From Agriotes lineatus (taxonomy: Eukaryota > Arthropoda > Insecta > Coleoptera > Elateridae), in the NCBI GenBank assembly GCA_940337035.1, contig OW679203.1, positions 78,817,061 to 78,881,060 of the forward strand: a stretch of 64,000 bases of DNA, read 5' to 3'. Below the pieces are notes generated by a model that had not been told where the DNA came from, did no database searches, and was given only the letters and a program-made list of their open reading frames with translations. The position numbers were made by a program, and so were the translations under genes. Below, in pieces: positions 13,368 to 26,677 of this stretch; the first letter of the stretch is position 1, and every line of letters starts with the position of its first letter.

Positions 13368-14095
13368 TTTTGTGTGTACGCCTATGTACTCGCGTCGGGA
13401 GTAGAGGCAGCGTCGCGTGAATAAAACACTCATCGAGCTTCTACTTAAGAACGGTTTAAACAAAGTTTTTGTGAAGGGTACCGTTCCGTCAGTTAAGCTC
13501 GATTGAGAAAAAATAACATTCGATGCTTCCATCGGATTAAATCCTGAAGTTCTTCCGCCTTAAAACTGTCCGGATCATCTCCGTAGCGTCTCCAACATGT
13601 CACTAGGACACCAGCACAATTCCCAATATAGTTGAAATGCTTTCCGAAATCGTTTACCGCAGTAGCAGATAGACACATAACTTCCAATTGTTATAGAGAC
13701 GCTGCATGACGTTCATTTCTGTCGATTTACTGAGTAGCTTTTTCAGAGCTCTTGCACGTTTTTTCTAATTACAGCTTGGTTATATTAATATTTAGGGTTC
13801 CATTGTGATCAGGCCTCTTTTCAATGAGCGAAGGTCGTGAATCTTGTGTGTAGTACTGGTTGGATTGTGACTAGCCTAATAGGTTTTGGGGGTAATAGCT
13901 TGTAATTTCGTGATATCACCGTTAGCGAATATTCATGCCATGGTCGTTCTTTACTGGTTTAGAGAACGCCATCATACCTTCCGCAATAATTCATATTACA
14001 GTGGCGCCCGCAAACTTAATATTATTTACTTCCTCGTCCTTCTCGAATTATGTTAGACAGAATCACTTACGCTTCTTAGAATAGACTTACTTTTA
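13368..14095. repeat. Dispersed repeat family A, copy 2
   Basis: Second copy of the repeat at 9137-10140, shorter by internal deletions. The minus strand at 13493-13687 has an open frame of 64 residues (ending RWKHRMLFFLNRA) within the conserved block. The corresponding frame in copy 1 is broken, so coding origin is possible but unproven. Element class not recognised. Confidence 0.65.
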
Positions 14096-17000
14096 TGTGC
14101 ATGCTTTCACTTGTTAACAGGTGGTAATGATCGTTTTAACGAGCAATTAACGGTTAGTTCTGATATCTGTAAGTTTTAAAGCAGTAGTAGCCAACTTTGT
14201 TGTTAAATTCCTCTATTTGAGTAGGTTTGGGCATTAAGACCCCATAGCTGTCAAAACTGCAATCGCAGTAAAGTCCACACAAAAACTGGTCGTTAGAGTT
14301 ACCGAAGACTGAACCCAGATTTTTGGCCTAGAACCAGAGACTGGTACCTTTGAGCCACCTCCATAGATTTTGTAGTGTACAGTGACGACTATGGAGATGC
14401 ACATGCAGCGTTATCTACTATACGAAATGAGTACAAATGTTTCAGTAACAACAATTCTGATCGATATGTTTTTCAAATAATTATTGAGCCATGATATGGG
14501 TACGTTGCAGTCTTAAGAAATAAAAAACTCCAAGTTTTTTGGCCTACCTTTTAAAATGATATGATCGAGTATTAAGGAGGTAGACTAATTGTAGAAGTAC
14601 AAAAAAACTCGTGAAAAATGAATGCTAAAGCTACATGTCTGGGAGGTGCAAGCAGAGAAGCAGCGGATGCCAACAAAGTTGGACATACGAACGCAAGAAT
14701 TCCTTCTTTACGCATTATACGCGGGGCGAATGCAATCAAGGTAACTGGTGCTGTCATGAATAATCGGTGATAAAAATTTCGATCTGCTTGAAGATCATGG
14801 TTGATATCGTCCTCGTGCGCTGCTATCCGTCGAACGCCAACAACCGGCTGTAGTCTTTGTATACCCACAAAAATCATTCTCTGCCTCGCTACGCGTCCCA
14901 GATCAAATTCACGCATCTCTGTCGATCCGACGAGCATCTGCGAGGGTCAGACGTGCTCCAGGCGAAATAACATCGTTGAGGCCTCAGGACAAATGTCTGT
15001 CATCCTGGCTAACATCTTCGTAGTTTAGTTAAGCTCTGCCTGAAGAAAGCTCTTCCATCCCCTCAAGAACGATTGCAGGAAGCTGAAGCCTGTTGAACTT
15101 TGCTACTTAAAGCTGCAGATCCGCTTTGCCTACAAGTCTGTACTATTCAAACATTGAGTTAAATATGCCCGATCTATTTTTGGATAAGTTCTATTGAGCT
15201 TGAAGTACCTGCATATTTTTAGTTTCTCTACTAAGGTTTGATATGAGTAATATGTAAGGCAGAGCTATTATATAAAACGTTTGATTACGTGATAATTCAA
15301 TTTCAAAATTGAGGCAACCGCTGGCGTTTTATACAGGCGGTTTTGAAGACTACTCGACTGCTTTCCTCGGGCATATGTTAATTCTAGTCAGTCAGTTAGC
15401 CTTCAGTAAAGAGGTTATGGGTATTTGAGGGTACCGTTCCATGCGAATTTGCAGGTGTCCTGGAACCTTAGCTGATTTTCGTATGAATTCCGACATGATC
15501 GCATTTAACAATTTCGTTTCTCGTATCGTTTTTGTGCTGTGTTTGAATTGAATCTGTCACAAGCTTCACGCAGTGGCCAATTTCCGAGGATTGACTTATC
15601 CTTGTCTTTGCGTGCAACGCCACATAAATTGGTTCATTTCCAGCTAAATTGAATATTTTTTATTAGTTAAGTAATACATGTTGTGTATGTTTCAAAATGT
15701 ACAGCTTCAGGCCAGATGTTGTGTGCATCCCTTTTGGAATCCGTAAGCGACTTGATGCGTGGTTACCAAGAGCGTATTAGTACCATTTTTTCTTTGTGTG
15801 GTAGAACGTGCGTGACAATGCAGCAGACAGTTTTTTTAAAATAATTTAAGACAGTCACCAACAGTCAGTTGGAACCCTAGAATATATGTTCATGAGTTTT
15901 AACATTGCGAGCGAGCCTTCTTTTCTAGCCTACTCCCTACACTCCACTGATCTCTGAACCACCTTTTTAACTTTTTGTAGCTCGTAAACGCGTTTTCCTC
16001 CAAACCAAAACTGCGGACCTAACTAACATGCAATTAAAACAATTTTAAATACATTTTACTATCTATTAACAAACAACCCATTTTTTACCACTAAAATACC
16101 TACAAACAATCGCAACTTTATGTTTTAGAAAAGCTATTTAAAGTTATTATTATTAATTTTGCTTTTGACAGTTTTTGATAATGATTTTTGTTAATGGATA
16201 AAATGCACCTTTATCTTCCAGATTGCATGATATCACTCCGCCTTAAACTATAATTTTAACGCAATTGTCTTCTCGGGTGTTTTGATTTGTTAATATATAA
16301 GTAAATATCTTTTTAGTAAAAAAATAAGGCATAACGGTATCTAGCGTTCCAAACCTAGCCTTGAGGTAGCAATTCTCCAGAAAATCATTCGATCACTGCA
16401 AATAGAATATGCTCACGCAAAACATCAAAGCAGAAACTGAGTTGGCTTTTTATAGAATTTTTGAAACTTTTACCTTCACATGTGACGTCTGGTTTAAAGC
16501 ATTTCGCTCTACAGATTGCCAGGAAAGCAATTCCATTAGCGGTATAGCAGAAAACAATTTTAATCAACGTATTTACGATTACAACTGTTCTTGAATTGGA
16601 AGTGTCTTCCGGGCATGACTCAGACCGAAATAAGAGGATTTATTCCAATTTATGTACATCGAAAACAGCTTTGTGTTGGCAATATCTAGCATTTAAAAAA
16701 CACAGTTTCCAAGATAACAACGAATCGCTTTAGCGATTGATCTAGTATTTGGTATGTTATTTGGAATAGGCACGACATCAATTTTAACATTAATATACCA
16801 ACTAACTAATATTTTTTAACGTTTATGAACGCACTCTAGTGTTTTTCCCAAAAATGAATATTTTTAAATAATATTTAAACTCAATATTAACAAAATAAGC
16901 CAGCTAAAACGCTTTGAATATCGTACGTACGTCGAATTCAATCGTCTGGTCATGTATTTAAAAAACCCCCTGTACATCATACCGAAAGAATTCAAATTTT

Positions 17001-18755
17001 TTCTGTAAAAAACAATTATTTATTATTACTCTATACCTTGAAATATTTTCCACTATAACGTCTTCTTTGAGCAGTTAAGATTACAAGTATGGAAGAAAGT
17101 TTGAAGTGAGGCAAAACTGTCATGAGACGGAGGTTAAGTCAGAAGTGTTCTATGCTATTTCAAACAGGAATTATTTGCCCATCAATTAAATGTTGCAGTC
17201 GCCCTTGAAACCGTTCATATAAACGTGTGTTCTGCCTGCGTGTCTGCGTCTGTCACGTTTTAATTGTCATCGAACGGGCGCCCACTCGCGACCGATCCTG
17301 TCATTACCGTGGCGTTTATAATGCAACGATAATCATATGCGCTTAAGTGTGCATTACTGATAAAATTCCCTTTGAAAGCGCAAGTTCAAATCTCATTGAC
17401 GGAGATTATTTTTCTTTGATAATTGACGGAATTCGCATTACGCCTGTTGCGGTTTCAGCCTTATTAGCAACATTACGTTTACACATTTTCTAGACATTTT
17501 GAACCGTTTTTAACTGTCATTGGATGGCGGTGCGCTTTTTTTATTAAATACGAAATTAAACGTTAATTTAAGTTCATGTTGCGTGTACAGCCTAACCAAT
17601 AACCAACCCAGCTGTGCCACAGAAGCTCACCATTTATACTTATATCAGTTGTGAGTTCCATTTTGCACCACGCTAACTTTAACAATACCACCCATAAACA
17701 AGGTCAACGCTTTCTGACGTCCTGTGCTCGTAATGTCGGGTAAAGTAGGCTAGCTAACGGCCGTGGCGTAAACTTTGAGTTATTGTAACTACACGTTGAT
17801 TGCAATTATCAATTGTAATTGAAGATTTGTAATAAATAAGTCATTTAGTGCTTTCGTTAGTGTCTGATGATATGCGTGTAACTTATCTGCTATTAGTTTT
17901 GCACAAACAAACACGTAAATGACCGTTACAGGTGGTTGCTAAATAAATACATTATAATCCCATAGCCAGATTTCTTAGCAATTCAAATCAGTTATCCGTA
18001 AGAAAAAACATAATAGACATTTTCATCATGTGCATTTGTGTTCAATTCCTGGGTATTTAAGCAAAAAAGTGAATAAGGTCGATACTTCTTGTAATAATCA
18101 TCCTTTGGCTACTGCCTTGGAAGGAAGTTACAGTTTAATCAATAATTTTAACATTACATTCGTTTAACTACGGGATATATAATGAGTTATATGGGCATTA
18201 TGGAGAACAACAATTTTGAAGTGTTCATAATAAACGATTTTTTTGTCGCTGCTGGTTTTAAAATTTCTTACAGATGAGGACTATTAAAGTCCATTTTATT
18301 AGATACCAATATCATAACTAGGAAAAGTAGCGAAAATTTATTGTGTAGATTAAAAATTGAGTTATTAAATTTTGAAATTGATATTGCGCTACATCAACAA
18401 TAATTCGAAATTATACTTTCAGCCTTGTAACTTCGTTTTTCTTTACAAAGAAAAGCGAATCAGGCAGGACTAAGGACTCAATTCACGACCGATAACCCCG
18501 TTTTCACAAGAAGTCCTTACTTTAATAGTTATAAATGCTCTGTTCCTATGTGATTTAGTCGACGTTCGGCCTTTGCTCGCATCAGGTCGGAGAGCAGTGA
18601 CGTTGTTTATAACTGTTGGATTTAAACAGCAACTCAGAGAAAGGCGGAGTTTACATTCCACATGGAACACGCCATATTAGAACCAAAGAGTATATAAATT
18701 CAGAAATACTAACTAAAACAACGACATAAAATAAAACCAAGGTAAGATAGTATAT

Positions 18756-18875
18756 TAAAGTATGAGTGGATAACAAGGTCTTTAAAACACGCGCGAGTTT
18801 TCGAGCACGACGGCGTAGCCGGAGTGCTCGAAATAGAGCAAGTGTTTTAAAAACCAGTTATCCACGAATACTTTA
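18756..18875. mobile_element. Near-perfect palindromic MITE, about 120 bp
   Basis: The left arm (from TAAAGTATGAGTGGATAAC at 18756) pairs with the right arm (inverted, from TAAAGTATTCGTGGATAAC at 18875). The arms continue through TTTAAAACAC and TTTCGAGCAC to a centre containing CGGCGTAGCCG. Almost the whole element can fold into one hairpin. It is non-coding. A clean target duplication was not identified. Confidence 0.75.
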
Positions 18876-19649
18876 CGCTATTTTTTATTATACCTCCAGT
18901 ACTGGAAATAAATTACGCACTAAAAACTAAATCGAGAGGGCATATTAAAATTGCTACTATAGTTACGAGAATTATTTACGTTTTTGTCGCGTCCACGTCC
19001 GTTGTTGCATTCAGTCGTTTCCTTGACGACGTTTAAAGCTCGGCTAGCTTTAATCGCCTGTTTTCGCACGCACAGGCGTACTTTAAACCGCGATTCTGAT
19101 GCAGGTATAATAAAAACAAATAATTGTGTATATGTCAAAGTAATGATCAAGCAAGCAGGCTGCAGTGTATTATCGGGTATTGTGTAGTTATTTATAGCAT
19201 AGGCTTATTTTTAGTGCAATGGTAAAGATACAATGGAAAATTGTGTCTATCTGAGTTTTGTAACCCAAGCTAATGCTTTTGAAAGGTTGTGTTAACCTTG
19301 GCAATATCGTAAGGCAATTTGAAGGAATAGATTCAAGAATAATGGTTCTGCTCTGAGAGCATCAAATGCCCTGAGCTATGTGTGACTGAAATCCATACGC
19401 TAGAGGGTTAAAACCTGGGAGTTTATACTCTATTTTTGAATGCCAGGAACAAAGTTATACAACCCATTATTCAATTATACTTGTCAACTTTTTGTTTTTA
19501 AAATGTAAATTTTATGAATCAAGGATCTTAACGTAGGTTCAGCTTGACAGTGTCAACTTGTCATTTACTTTTCGTGCTCATAAATTTATGAGATAAAAAG
19601 TATCTTGAAGCCAATATAGATTTCGAAATAGTCAGAAAATATAACTTCT

Positions 19650-21358
19650 GTTAGATGAATTTCGTAAGCTAGTCAGAATTTCTGCAGAATATGTTCCCCA
19701 AACTTCCATTAGCCACGCGTTCAACCAGGCACTGACTCATAAATTACTCAAACAAGACAGGCGCATAGGTGCAGCTGCCTCGATAAGTACAGTCCTTGGT
19801 TACAACTGCAGTGAATACCGAATGCTGTCTCATAAATCTGTCAAGACGTTCGTTAGGGCATTAAAAAGGCAGTAAAAGTCACCTCAAGATTAATATAGTC
19901 ATAGAACACACTCGTTGAGCAGATAATTTTGAGATGTCAATCAAAACACTAATTAGCCCACTAAAAAGGTGATAAACGCCATTTCAAAATTAATATATGA
20001 GCCATAAAGCACACATGTCCATCAGTAAATCTCTTCTCGCAAAAATCAGTCACCTTTGTCTCCCAGGGCCTCAGCCAATGAAATTGCCGAATTAAACGCC
20101 CAACCCATCTTTAACCAATGGTCGTCAACATCTTATTATTACTAAATCCTATAAGTCTTACATGACGTCATGGTGTTTTACAAACTGCTAGATAATCTCA
20201 TTCGGTATTCTTAATTTAACTATATTTACAGTATTATGAATTGTCAGAATGATAATGACTATTTTGCCATTATCTGAACGCTATACGATGTCTTTCAAAC
20301 GTGCGTCACTTTAATTTGCTTCCCCGACACTATTTCACTTAGCAAAAATAATGGACGCCTACATTAATATAAATTTTACACAGTACCTTTTTAATATCCT
20401 CGCTACGGCTTGTTGTGCTTGATGTCCCTTGCGGAATCGCTCCTGGACGTATTGCTGCTTGTTGCAGCGAATCCCAAAAGCTCGATAGAATGCAATGTGA
20501 TAAGCTAGGTCTCTTTAATTGGTGAAGGATTCGTAAGAAAATCGAGAACACCAATGGCAAGAGATGCTACCGTGCGAGAACTTGGCTCTACTTGTCTGGT
20601 CCCTTTTGCAAGAAAATCCGGGAGTGCCACTAGACGATACGAACTCCGGTACATACTCCTTATTAAGTGGCTTTAATCGATGGGTTTTGTAAATTAAATT
20701 CCACAAAGTGGAGTGTGAAGATATCTCCGGAAATTGGAACAGTCGTGGTCAAAACCCGTAAAGACACTGCACCAACTATAAACTTGCTTCGATGCGGCAA
20801 CTGAAGAAGTCTTCCACAGAAAACTATGCAAGACCCTTTTAAAAGGGTATTCCGATTGTGGCGGGGAATAATGATATGTTTGCGACCCTTGGTTGAAAAT
20901 GGGTTCAGCGATTTCATTGGGTGATGCCCTATGTGAGAGGAGTGACTGATTTCGTCGAAAGGGATCTACTGCTGAACACGTGTGTTATATGGCTCATATG
21001 ACAATTTTAAAATGACCTTTACGAACTTTTTAATGGACTAACGATTATTTTGATTGACATCTCAAAATTATGTGCACAACGTGTGTATTCTATGACTCAT
21101 ATCTTAATCTTGAAGTGACTTTTACTGCCTTTTTAATGCCTTATCGAGCACTTTGACTGATTCGTGAAAAAGCAGTTGATCGTTATGCACTGCAGCTGTA
21201 ACCATAGACTGTACTTATCGAGGCAGCTGCGCTGCAGACCTGTGCGCCTGTATTGTTTCAGTAATTTATGAAACAGCGACTGGTTGAACACGTGGCTATT
21301 AGAAGTTTGGGGAACATATGTTGAAGAAATTCTGACTGGAGTATAAAATGTATCTAAC
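19650..21358. mobile_element. Foldback-type element with about 500-bp inverted arms
   Basis: The left arm 19650-20150 and right arm 20868-21358 are imperfect inverted copies over roughly 500 bp. Examples are ATATGTTCCCCAAACTTC (left, and inverted right), CAGCTGCCTCGATAAGTACA in part, CATTAAAAAGGCAGTAAAAG, and TTTTGAGATGTCAATCAAAA. Each arm holds two related units of about 100 bp in tandem (left: 19859 and 19959, each starting CAxTAAAAAGG). The spacer of about 700 bp has no recognisable transposase. Target duplications were not found, so the outer limits are approximate. Confidence 0.8.
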
Positions 21359-22118
21359 ACTTTTTTGCGTTTTCTTACATAATAATCAAGGTTAAACAAA
21401 TATAGGATATTAATCGAACTGTCACAAAAAATAATGTAACCTCACGCCACATATTTTTTCATGTCTTCTTGCAGTAAAATCGTTAAAAATTTAATTGTTG
21501 AATCTAGATAACACTAGAAATTGTATTTTGAGTCCACGGCATTATAAAATAGAGTAAGTATAACAGACGGGAGATTTCAGACTATACGCTAATACGCACA
21601 GCTCGAAGTCGCTTCCAAAGTACAAACCTTTTGTTAGAACTGAAATTTTTGTAGCAGAGGTTGAAGTTTCAATTTCAGCTGCAGAACTTTGCAACTTCCT
21701 AGCAAATAACTTACTGTAACTGTCGCTTTTGTGATTGAATATTTTGTTGTCACTGTTTTAAATTTTTCATTAAATTTTTGCCTTTGCAACATTGCAGTGC
21801 ATTACAGAGCAGCGAATTAAAAATATTATGCACCACCGTTAAAAGTTTGCAACATTTTCTTCCAAATATAATAATTTTCATGTGAGATATGAATTGAAAT
21901 ACAAAGCAATACATTTCGATGATGTTCATAGAGTCTTTGTGGCAGTTATTTATGTTAAAATACAATACCAGTGAGTTATTCTTTGATACCTTATGTAATG
22001 TGAAACAGTGAAGCCCCAATCTTAATAAAAATGTACTGTTTACCCCCAAAAAATCTAGGAGGAGTTGTGAAAATTGCTGAAATACGCAGGGTTGTAAATA
22101 TGCAAACAAATGACTTAC

Positions 22119-22247
22119 AGTTAACGTGAAGGACTATCCGCTTGCTAACTGCAGGTGGCACATCGTTGCTGGCGATGCACAGGTAGGCCCCCATTTGTCT
22201 TCTATCCACTCGAAACAGCCCCAGGCGGGGCCCGCTGAAAGTATCCA
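22119..22247 (-). CDS. Exon: second half of Ig domain 2 of the DIP/lachesin-like protein
   Basis: This minus-strand exon of 129 bp encodes the second half of Ig2. It carries MGAYLCIASNDVPPAVSKRI, which holds the YxC motif with the second Ig cysteine and the VPPxVSKRI stretch typical of DIP/lachesin proteins. The acceptor is TATCTTTTAG and the donor GTAAGT. It begins with TG, completing a valine codon begun in the 34215-34385 exon. It ends with T, which with the TT opening the 3744-3879 exon makes a phenylalanine. The joined reading (HVNF then VPVVKVPNQLVG) follows the family pattern at the Ig2-Ig3 boundary. It lies about 12 kb from the preceding exon and 18 kb from the next. Cysteine and splice signals are intact, so the exon looks functional. 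Confidence 0.9.
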
Positions 22248-23338
22248 CTAAAAGATACAAGAGCAGTAAAAATGGAGTAGAAGGAAACTAATTACAGTCA
22301 GAGTATTAGTACAGTATAACAGATAGGGCACAAGGGCGGCATTCAGAGAAATAAGTGGTTTAGACCGATTTCTGGAGATACTCTCCAAACCTAACAATTT
22401 GTGATACCGGCCGAGGTGCATATCAAATTTTTGGGACTATCTGCATTAGTTCCAAAAATATATAATTTTTAAATTAGTGGTTGACACTAACAGATTGATA
22501 AGACGTTATGTAGATGGCAATGGGAACATCTTTGAGTGTTCGTTACAGGTCTACTTTTATGTCATATAAGTTTCACTTACAGACCTAGGGCATTAAAGTA
22601 ATTTTTTGCATCTAAGAGAATTTTGGATGACTGGTAGTACATAGAGTTTTATTGCAAAAGTATGGTTTTAAAACCACTATACGCTATCGCCAATAAGGAC
22701 AAGTTTTAAGAAAGAGTTTTCTTGTTTCCTGGAAGATTCCTATATTACCTCAGTAGGCTTATTAGAAAACTAAAGAATGATTTCAAATAGTGAGATATAC
22801 AGGTAGACGCTATGTCTACAGTTAATTTTAAGGGTTCCTGCAAATTGATAGTGTTATTACAGAATCTATGGAAATAAGGCTTCTTTGATACAGTTGGCAG
22901 GTGAGAATATGCGCATTCAAAGTGTTAGATATAAACTATAAATGTTTTTAACCGGTTTTGTGATAGAAATTGTTGGTATGACGTAATATAAGTGTTGGGT
23001 TACTAAATACCAGTGTGTACTACTATACCCTAAGTTATATACTAAACAATTTACTTGAACACTGCTAATACCACCTGAAGGAAAAGGCCGTGGCGCTCCT
23101 GTGTGACGTCAGTATAGGAACACCAAATTGGTCAATGACTACATTTATCGAGCCTCTTGGAAATTGATGAGAGACATGATAAAATCGATCATTGACCAAT
23201 TCAACCTTTCTGTGGTGACGTCACGCCGGAGCGTTGCTGCCTTGTTGTTCAACATTGGCATTGCACATAGTACCTATGGCTCCATCGAGTTAGTAATTTC
23301 TATTAAATAGCCTTTAAACGATTCTTCAAATGATTATA

Positions 23339-23614
23339 CCGGGTGTCTTAAAAAGAATTACATCTAGTATGCTTTGAATATCCCATAATGCAATCTAAAA
23401 TAATATTTGAAATTGGCAAGACTGTAAGTCTATGTCAAATTCGAGGTTAGGAAGTTATGTTTTGCGTCAGTTTGTGTCAAACGTGACGCAAAACCTAACC
23501 TGCTAACCTCGAATTTGACATAGACTTACAGTCTTGATAATTGCAAATAAAATTTTAGTTTGCATTATGGGAAATTCAAAGCATACTAGATGTAATTCTT
23601 TTTAAGGCACCTGG
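23339..23614. mobile_element. Foldback MITE with about 130-bp arms and TA/TATA target duplication
   Basis: The two halves are inverted copies. The left arm starts CCGGGTGTCTTAAAAAGAA and the right arm, inverted, CCAGGTGCCTTAAAAAGAA. Both continue through TACATCTAGTATGCTTTGAA and on to AGACTGTAAGTCTATGTCAA before a short centre near 23470-23490. TATA flanks both ends (23335-23338 and 23615-23618), fitting a TA or TATA duplication and a Tc1/mariner-like origin. It is non-coding, and the high arm similarity suggests it is fairly young. Confidence 0.85.
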
Positions 23615-25901
23615 TATAAGCTTTATAGGTTTTTATGATAACTGGTTTCTTACGGAAAAAATTAAAACAATATGATTAAATGAATCAAAGAGATCAAAAC
23701 AATGGATTATTGATGAAAGTTTGATAATTATTACATTTCCTTGAATATATAAAAATTGTGTTTTTTGCTATTTAAGTTCATACGTACCTACATTGTTATG
23801 AAGTTGATGCTTTTGCTTACTTTTCAACGAAATAAAACATTTTCTAGCATAAGAAAATTCTGGTTAACATCGCTGATACTTTTTTAATAATAGCAGGCCC
23901 TGTTCAGCTTGCGAAACTAATATTTATTTTTTATGTGAAGTTTTCGTGCCTCCTCAGCTTATGATTAATGGTAAAGGTATAGTTTCCTTTTATCCTCTGT
24001 TTGACGTGCTTTTGGTTCTGCGTTATTACTATTTTATTTGGGAATTTATTATTTCCTAATAGCCAGTATTTCGTTGCAGTAGAGCCTATCGCGGTAAGTC
24101 GTTGAACCTGACGCCTTTATCTATTAAGTGATTCTTGCTCGTAGCTCATAACAATTGAGGGACTTCATTACGCATTCTTCATGCGCACAACCTATTTCCA
24201 GCATTCCGTTTGAGATACTTGTTTGAAATGTTAAATGTTACGACGCGATGTTCATACTGGGCACTTTCGTTTACTGTTTGCAATTTGGTACTTTTTTTAA
24301 TTTAACTGAGTCTTCTTGACACAGGTTTTCTTCGATATTTATTTAAAGCAGTTTTCTAGACATCGCTCAACCACAGGACCGCTTTTTTGAAAATGTTATC
24401 TCTTATTTATCGATATCACTTTCAGGTGATGAACTAATGCAGTTATTGAGCTGCTTTCTTGCTTGATTAATATTATAGAAAAGCTCGAGTATATCGGTAG
24501 GTATGTGATTTTACCTGTGATGTTAAGTGGTTCCAATCGGCGAGCGCTATTCTGCACTTGCTCACAGTATCAACTGGTTTTGGATTAACCGTTGTCTGAA
24601 ATTATTATCGGATAGTGGTTGCTGTCACACGCAAAAGAAAATAAAGTAAATAATGCGCCTGTAGGTCGTTCTGGAGAAAATATTGTTAGCAGCGAGAGGT
24701 TAATTGAACTTTGCCACCGAAATTGCTTCTGTAAGCATAAATACACGCATCAATACATATATATACAACCTATACGAGATCTAAAATCTATTATTGAATG
24801 TTCGAATACATGTAAGACGTTAGAATTATGAGAAGTTAAAAATGCGGTTCCGGCCATTATTTCGTTATACCTAAAATATACTTTCCCTGTAAACAACCAA
24901 CCGAGCCCCAGAAGAACGACAACTCTATCCATGAAGTAAGAAAAGTTAAATATAATTTTGATGGCCTAAAAGATGACTACAAAATATCAGATTGGACTAG
25001 CTAACAAAATGTTCGTTCTTAGAAAATTGTAGGGCAAATGCCATATATGATAGTATAAAACAAAGTATGCACAAGGCGGCTTTAGAAGTTATAAGAACAC
25101 AGATTTATCGAAATATCTATAAACGTAAAAAACATGGTGAAACGACTACATCGAACAGTTAGTAGACGAAAAAAGATGTTATAACCAGTTGTTAATTACG
25201 AAGTCAGACTTGGATAGAAAATTTTATAGATGAGAGACAGAATACTCGAATGATCATTACTAGAGCTAACAACGAGTCCTAGAAATAGACATTTAAAAAA
25301 GAAAATAAATAGAACTGCAATATTATAGCAAAGAGAGGTTAAAAATCTGTAAAGGGCTTTACTCACAACTTTCCTTGCAAGTGGACGTTGTGACACCAAA
25401 CAATTTTAAATATCAAAGGAAAATGGGGGTAAAAATATCTTCATGTTCGTAATAATTCTGAAACAATAAAAGACATACTTGGTAATGCAAATTACATAAA
25501 TTTTCAAATAATAAACCATTACCACGATGGGATTCGCACTGGGAACGAACTTGCGAATGCAATTTCAATGTTGGCGTTGGCTGCCACAGCCACCGGGACT
25601 TTTCGGATTCCTGCGATGCAGCTACATTTAACACAACTCGTTGCCCCGTTTTGTTTCTTACGACATTGATTCTGTATCTGCTGGGTCCCATTTTAGTCAA
25701 GGGTAAAGCCTGAGCTATGTACAAATTATTACTTTTATCTATTTTTTTAATTAAAACAAAAATAAGCAAATTTTATTTATTAAGCTGCTCGCCCTGTGTA
25801 TATTTTACTGAAATTTTCTCAGTTTTATCCCAGCAAGGCATATAATCCGCATGCAAAATATCGTTTTTCTCTAATAAGCAGTTTTCAAGTTATACCGGCA
25901 A

Positions 25902-25938
25902 CAGGCAGGCAAACAGACAGACAGACAGGCAGACACAC
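25902..25938 (+). repeat. CAGA/CAGG tetranucleotide microsatellite
   Basis: A short interrupted array of CAGG and CAGA units (CAGGCAGGCAAACAGACAGA and onward). Confidence 0.85.
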
Positions 25939-26418
25939 AAACGAAATTGATAATTCCTGTTTAGGGACCCTGAAACGTGAAGATCTGAAGAAATCTCGGA
26001 AAGTGATTTTTTCCCGATTATAATACTTTCTTCGTCCTTTAGACGAGACAAGTAGAAATTGGAAGAGCACAATTATTTTAGACGTTCAAGACCTATGCAG
26101 TGTATGTGGTAGAGTGCTAAAAATGAAAAAACAAGCTTCCGAAGAGTTCGAAGTAAATAAAGGATTACGATAAGGTAGCGCCGCTACTTTTTAAGATCTC
26201 TATGGAGGGAGGCCTCTTCAACTGGAAGCTTAAATGATTCTACATGTGTATACTAATAGGGTATAAAGCAATGCATATTTTCTGGTTTGTCGATGACCAG
26301 TGTAGATTACATCAGATCAAGAAAACTCTAGCTATTTGGTTCGAAAGATACAAGAAGAATATGATAAATGGAGTCGCATATACGATGATAGAGGAAGAGA
26401 ACAGTATATATTTGGATC

Positions 26419-26516
26419 AGACTCGGCACGACCGACCGAATCGCCGCAGCCAATTCGTAGAAGCCGAAACACCAGAGACCAGCTCGCTGCGGATTGACTC
26501 GCCGCGAAGCTTATTA
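26419..26516. repeat. Partial copy of a GC-rich TIR-element end
   Basis: Contains ACCGAATCGCCGCAGCC and ends GATTGACTCGCCGCGAAG, matching in order the right end of the TIR element at 31733-31817 (ACCGCAGCCGATTCGCCG, then GTGACTCGCCGCGAGA). No matching opposite end is visible nearby, so this looks like a solitary or truncated element end. Confidence 0.55.
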
Positions 26517-26677
26517 TAATTTGCTGTTTAAACACTGAAATAAAATATCAGCGTTGATAGTAAACCAACTTAATTGTTACTCATATACACCCAGTATATG
26601 AAGATATCGGTTCACGTTATTTACTTTTTCAATTGTCAAAATAAATAAACGAAATTTGCATATGTTATTATACACAG

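Larger units (their letters stand above)
3880..22118. other. 18.2-kb intron between the Ig2 and Ig3 exons
   Basis: Defined by the donor of the exon at 22119-22247 and the acceptor of the exon at 3744-3879. Listed separately inside it are a decayed LINE/minisatellite tract, a TIR element, an unidentified two-copy repeat, a palindromic MITE and a foldback element. The stretches 3880-5770, 10140-13360, 14110-18750 and 21370-22118 hold no gene, RNA or repeat that I can identify apart from a small imperfect hairpin at 12225-12274. Confidence 0.75.

Noticed and set aside
14572..15028. Overlapping open frames on both strands (121 and 75 codons)
   Set aside because: No recognisable domain and no neighbouring transposon ends. 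May be an old coding remnant but nothing supports a product.
25413..25769. A 118-codon minus-strand open frame between the two Ig2 exons, considered as an extra or alternative exon
   Set aside because: The flanking exons already join in phase without it, it has no Ig motif, and I could not match it to a known protein.
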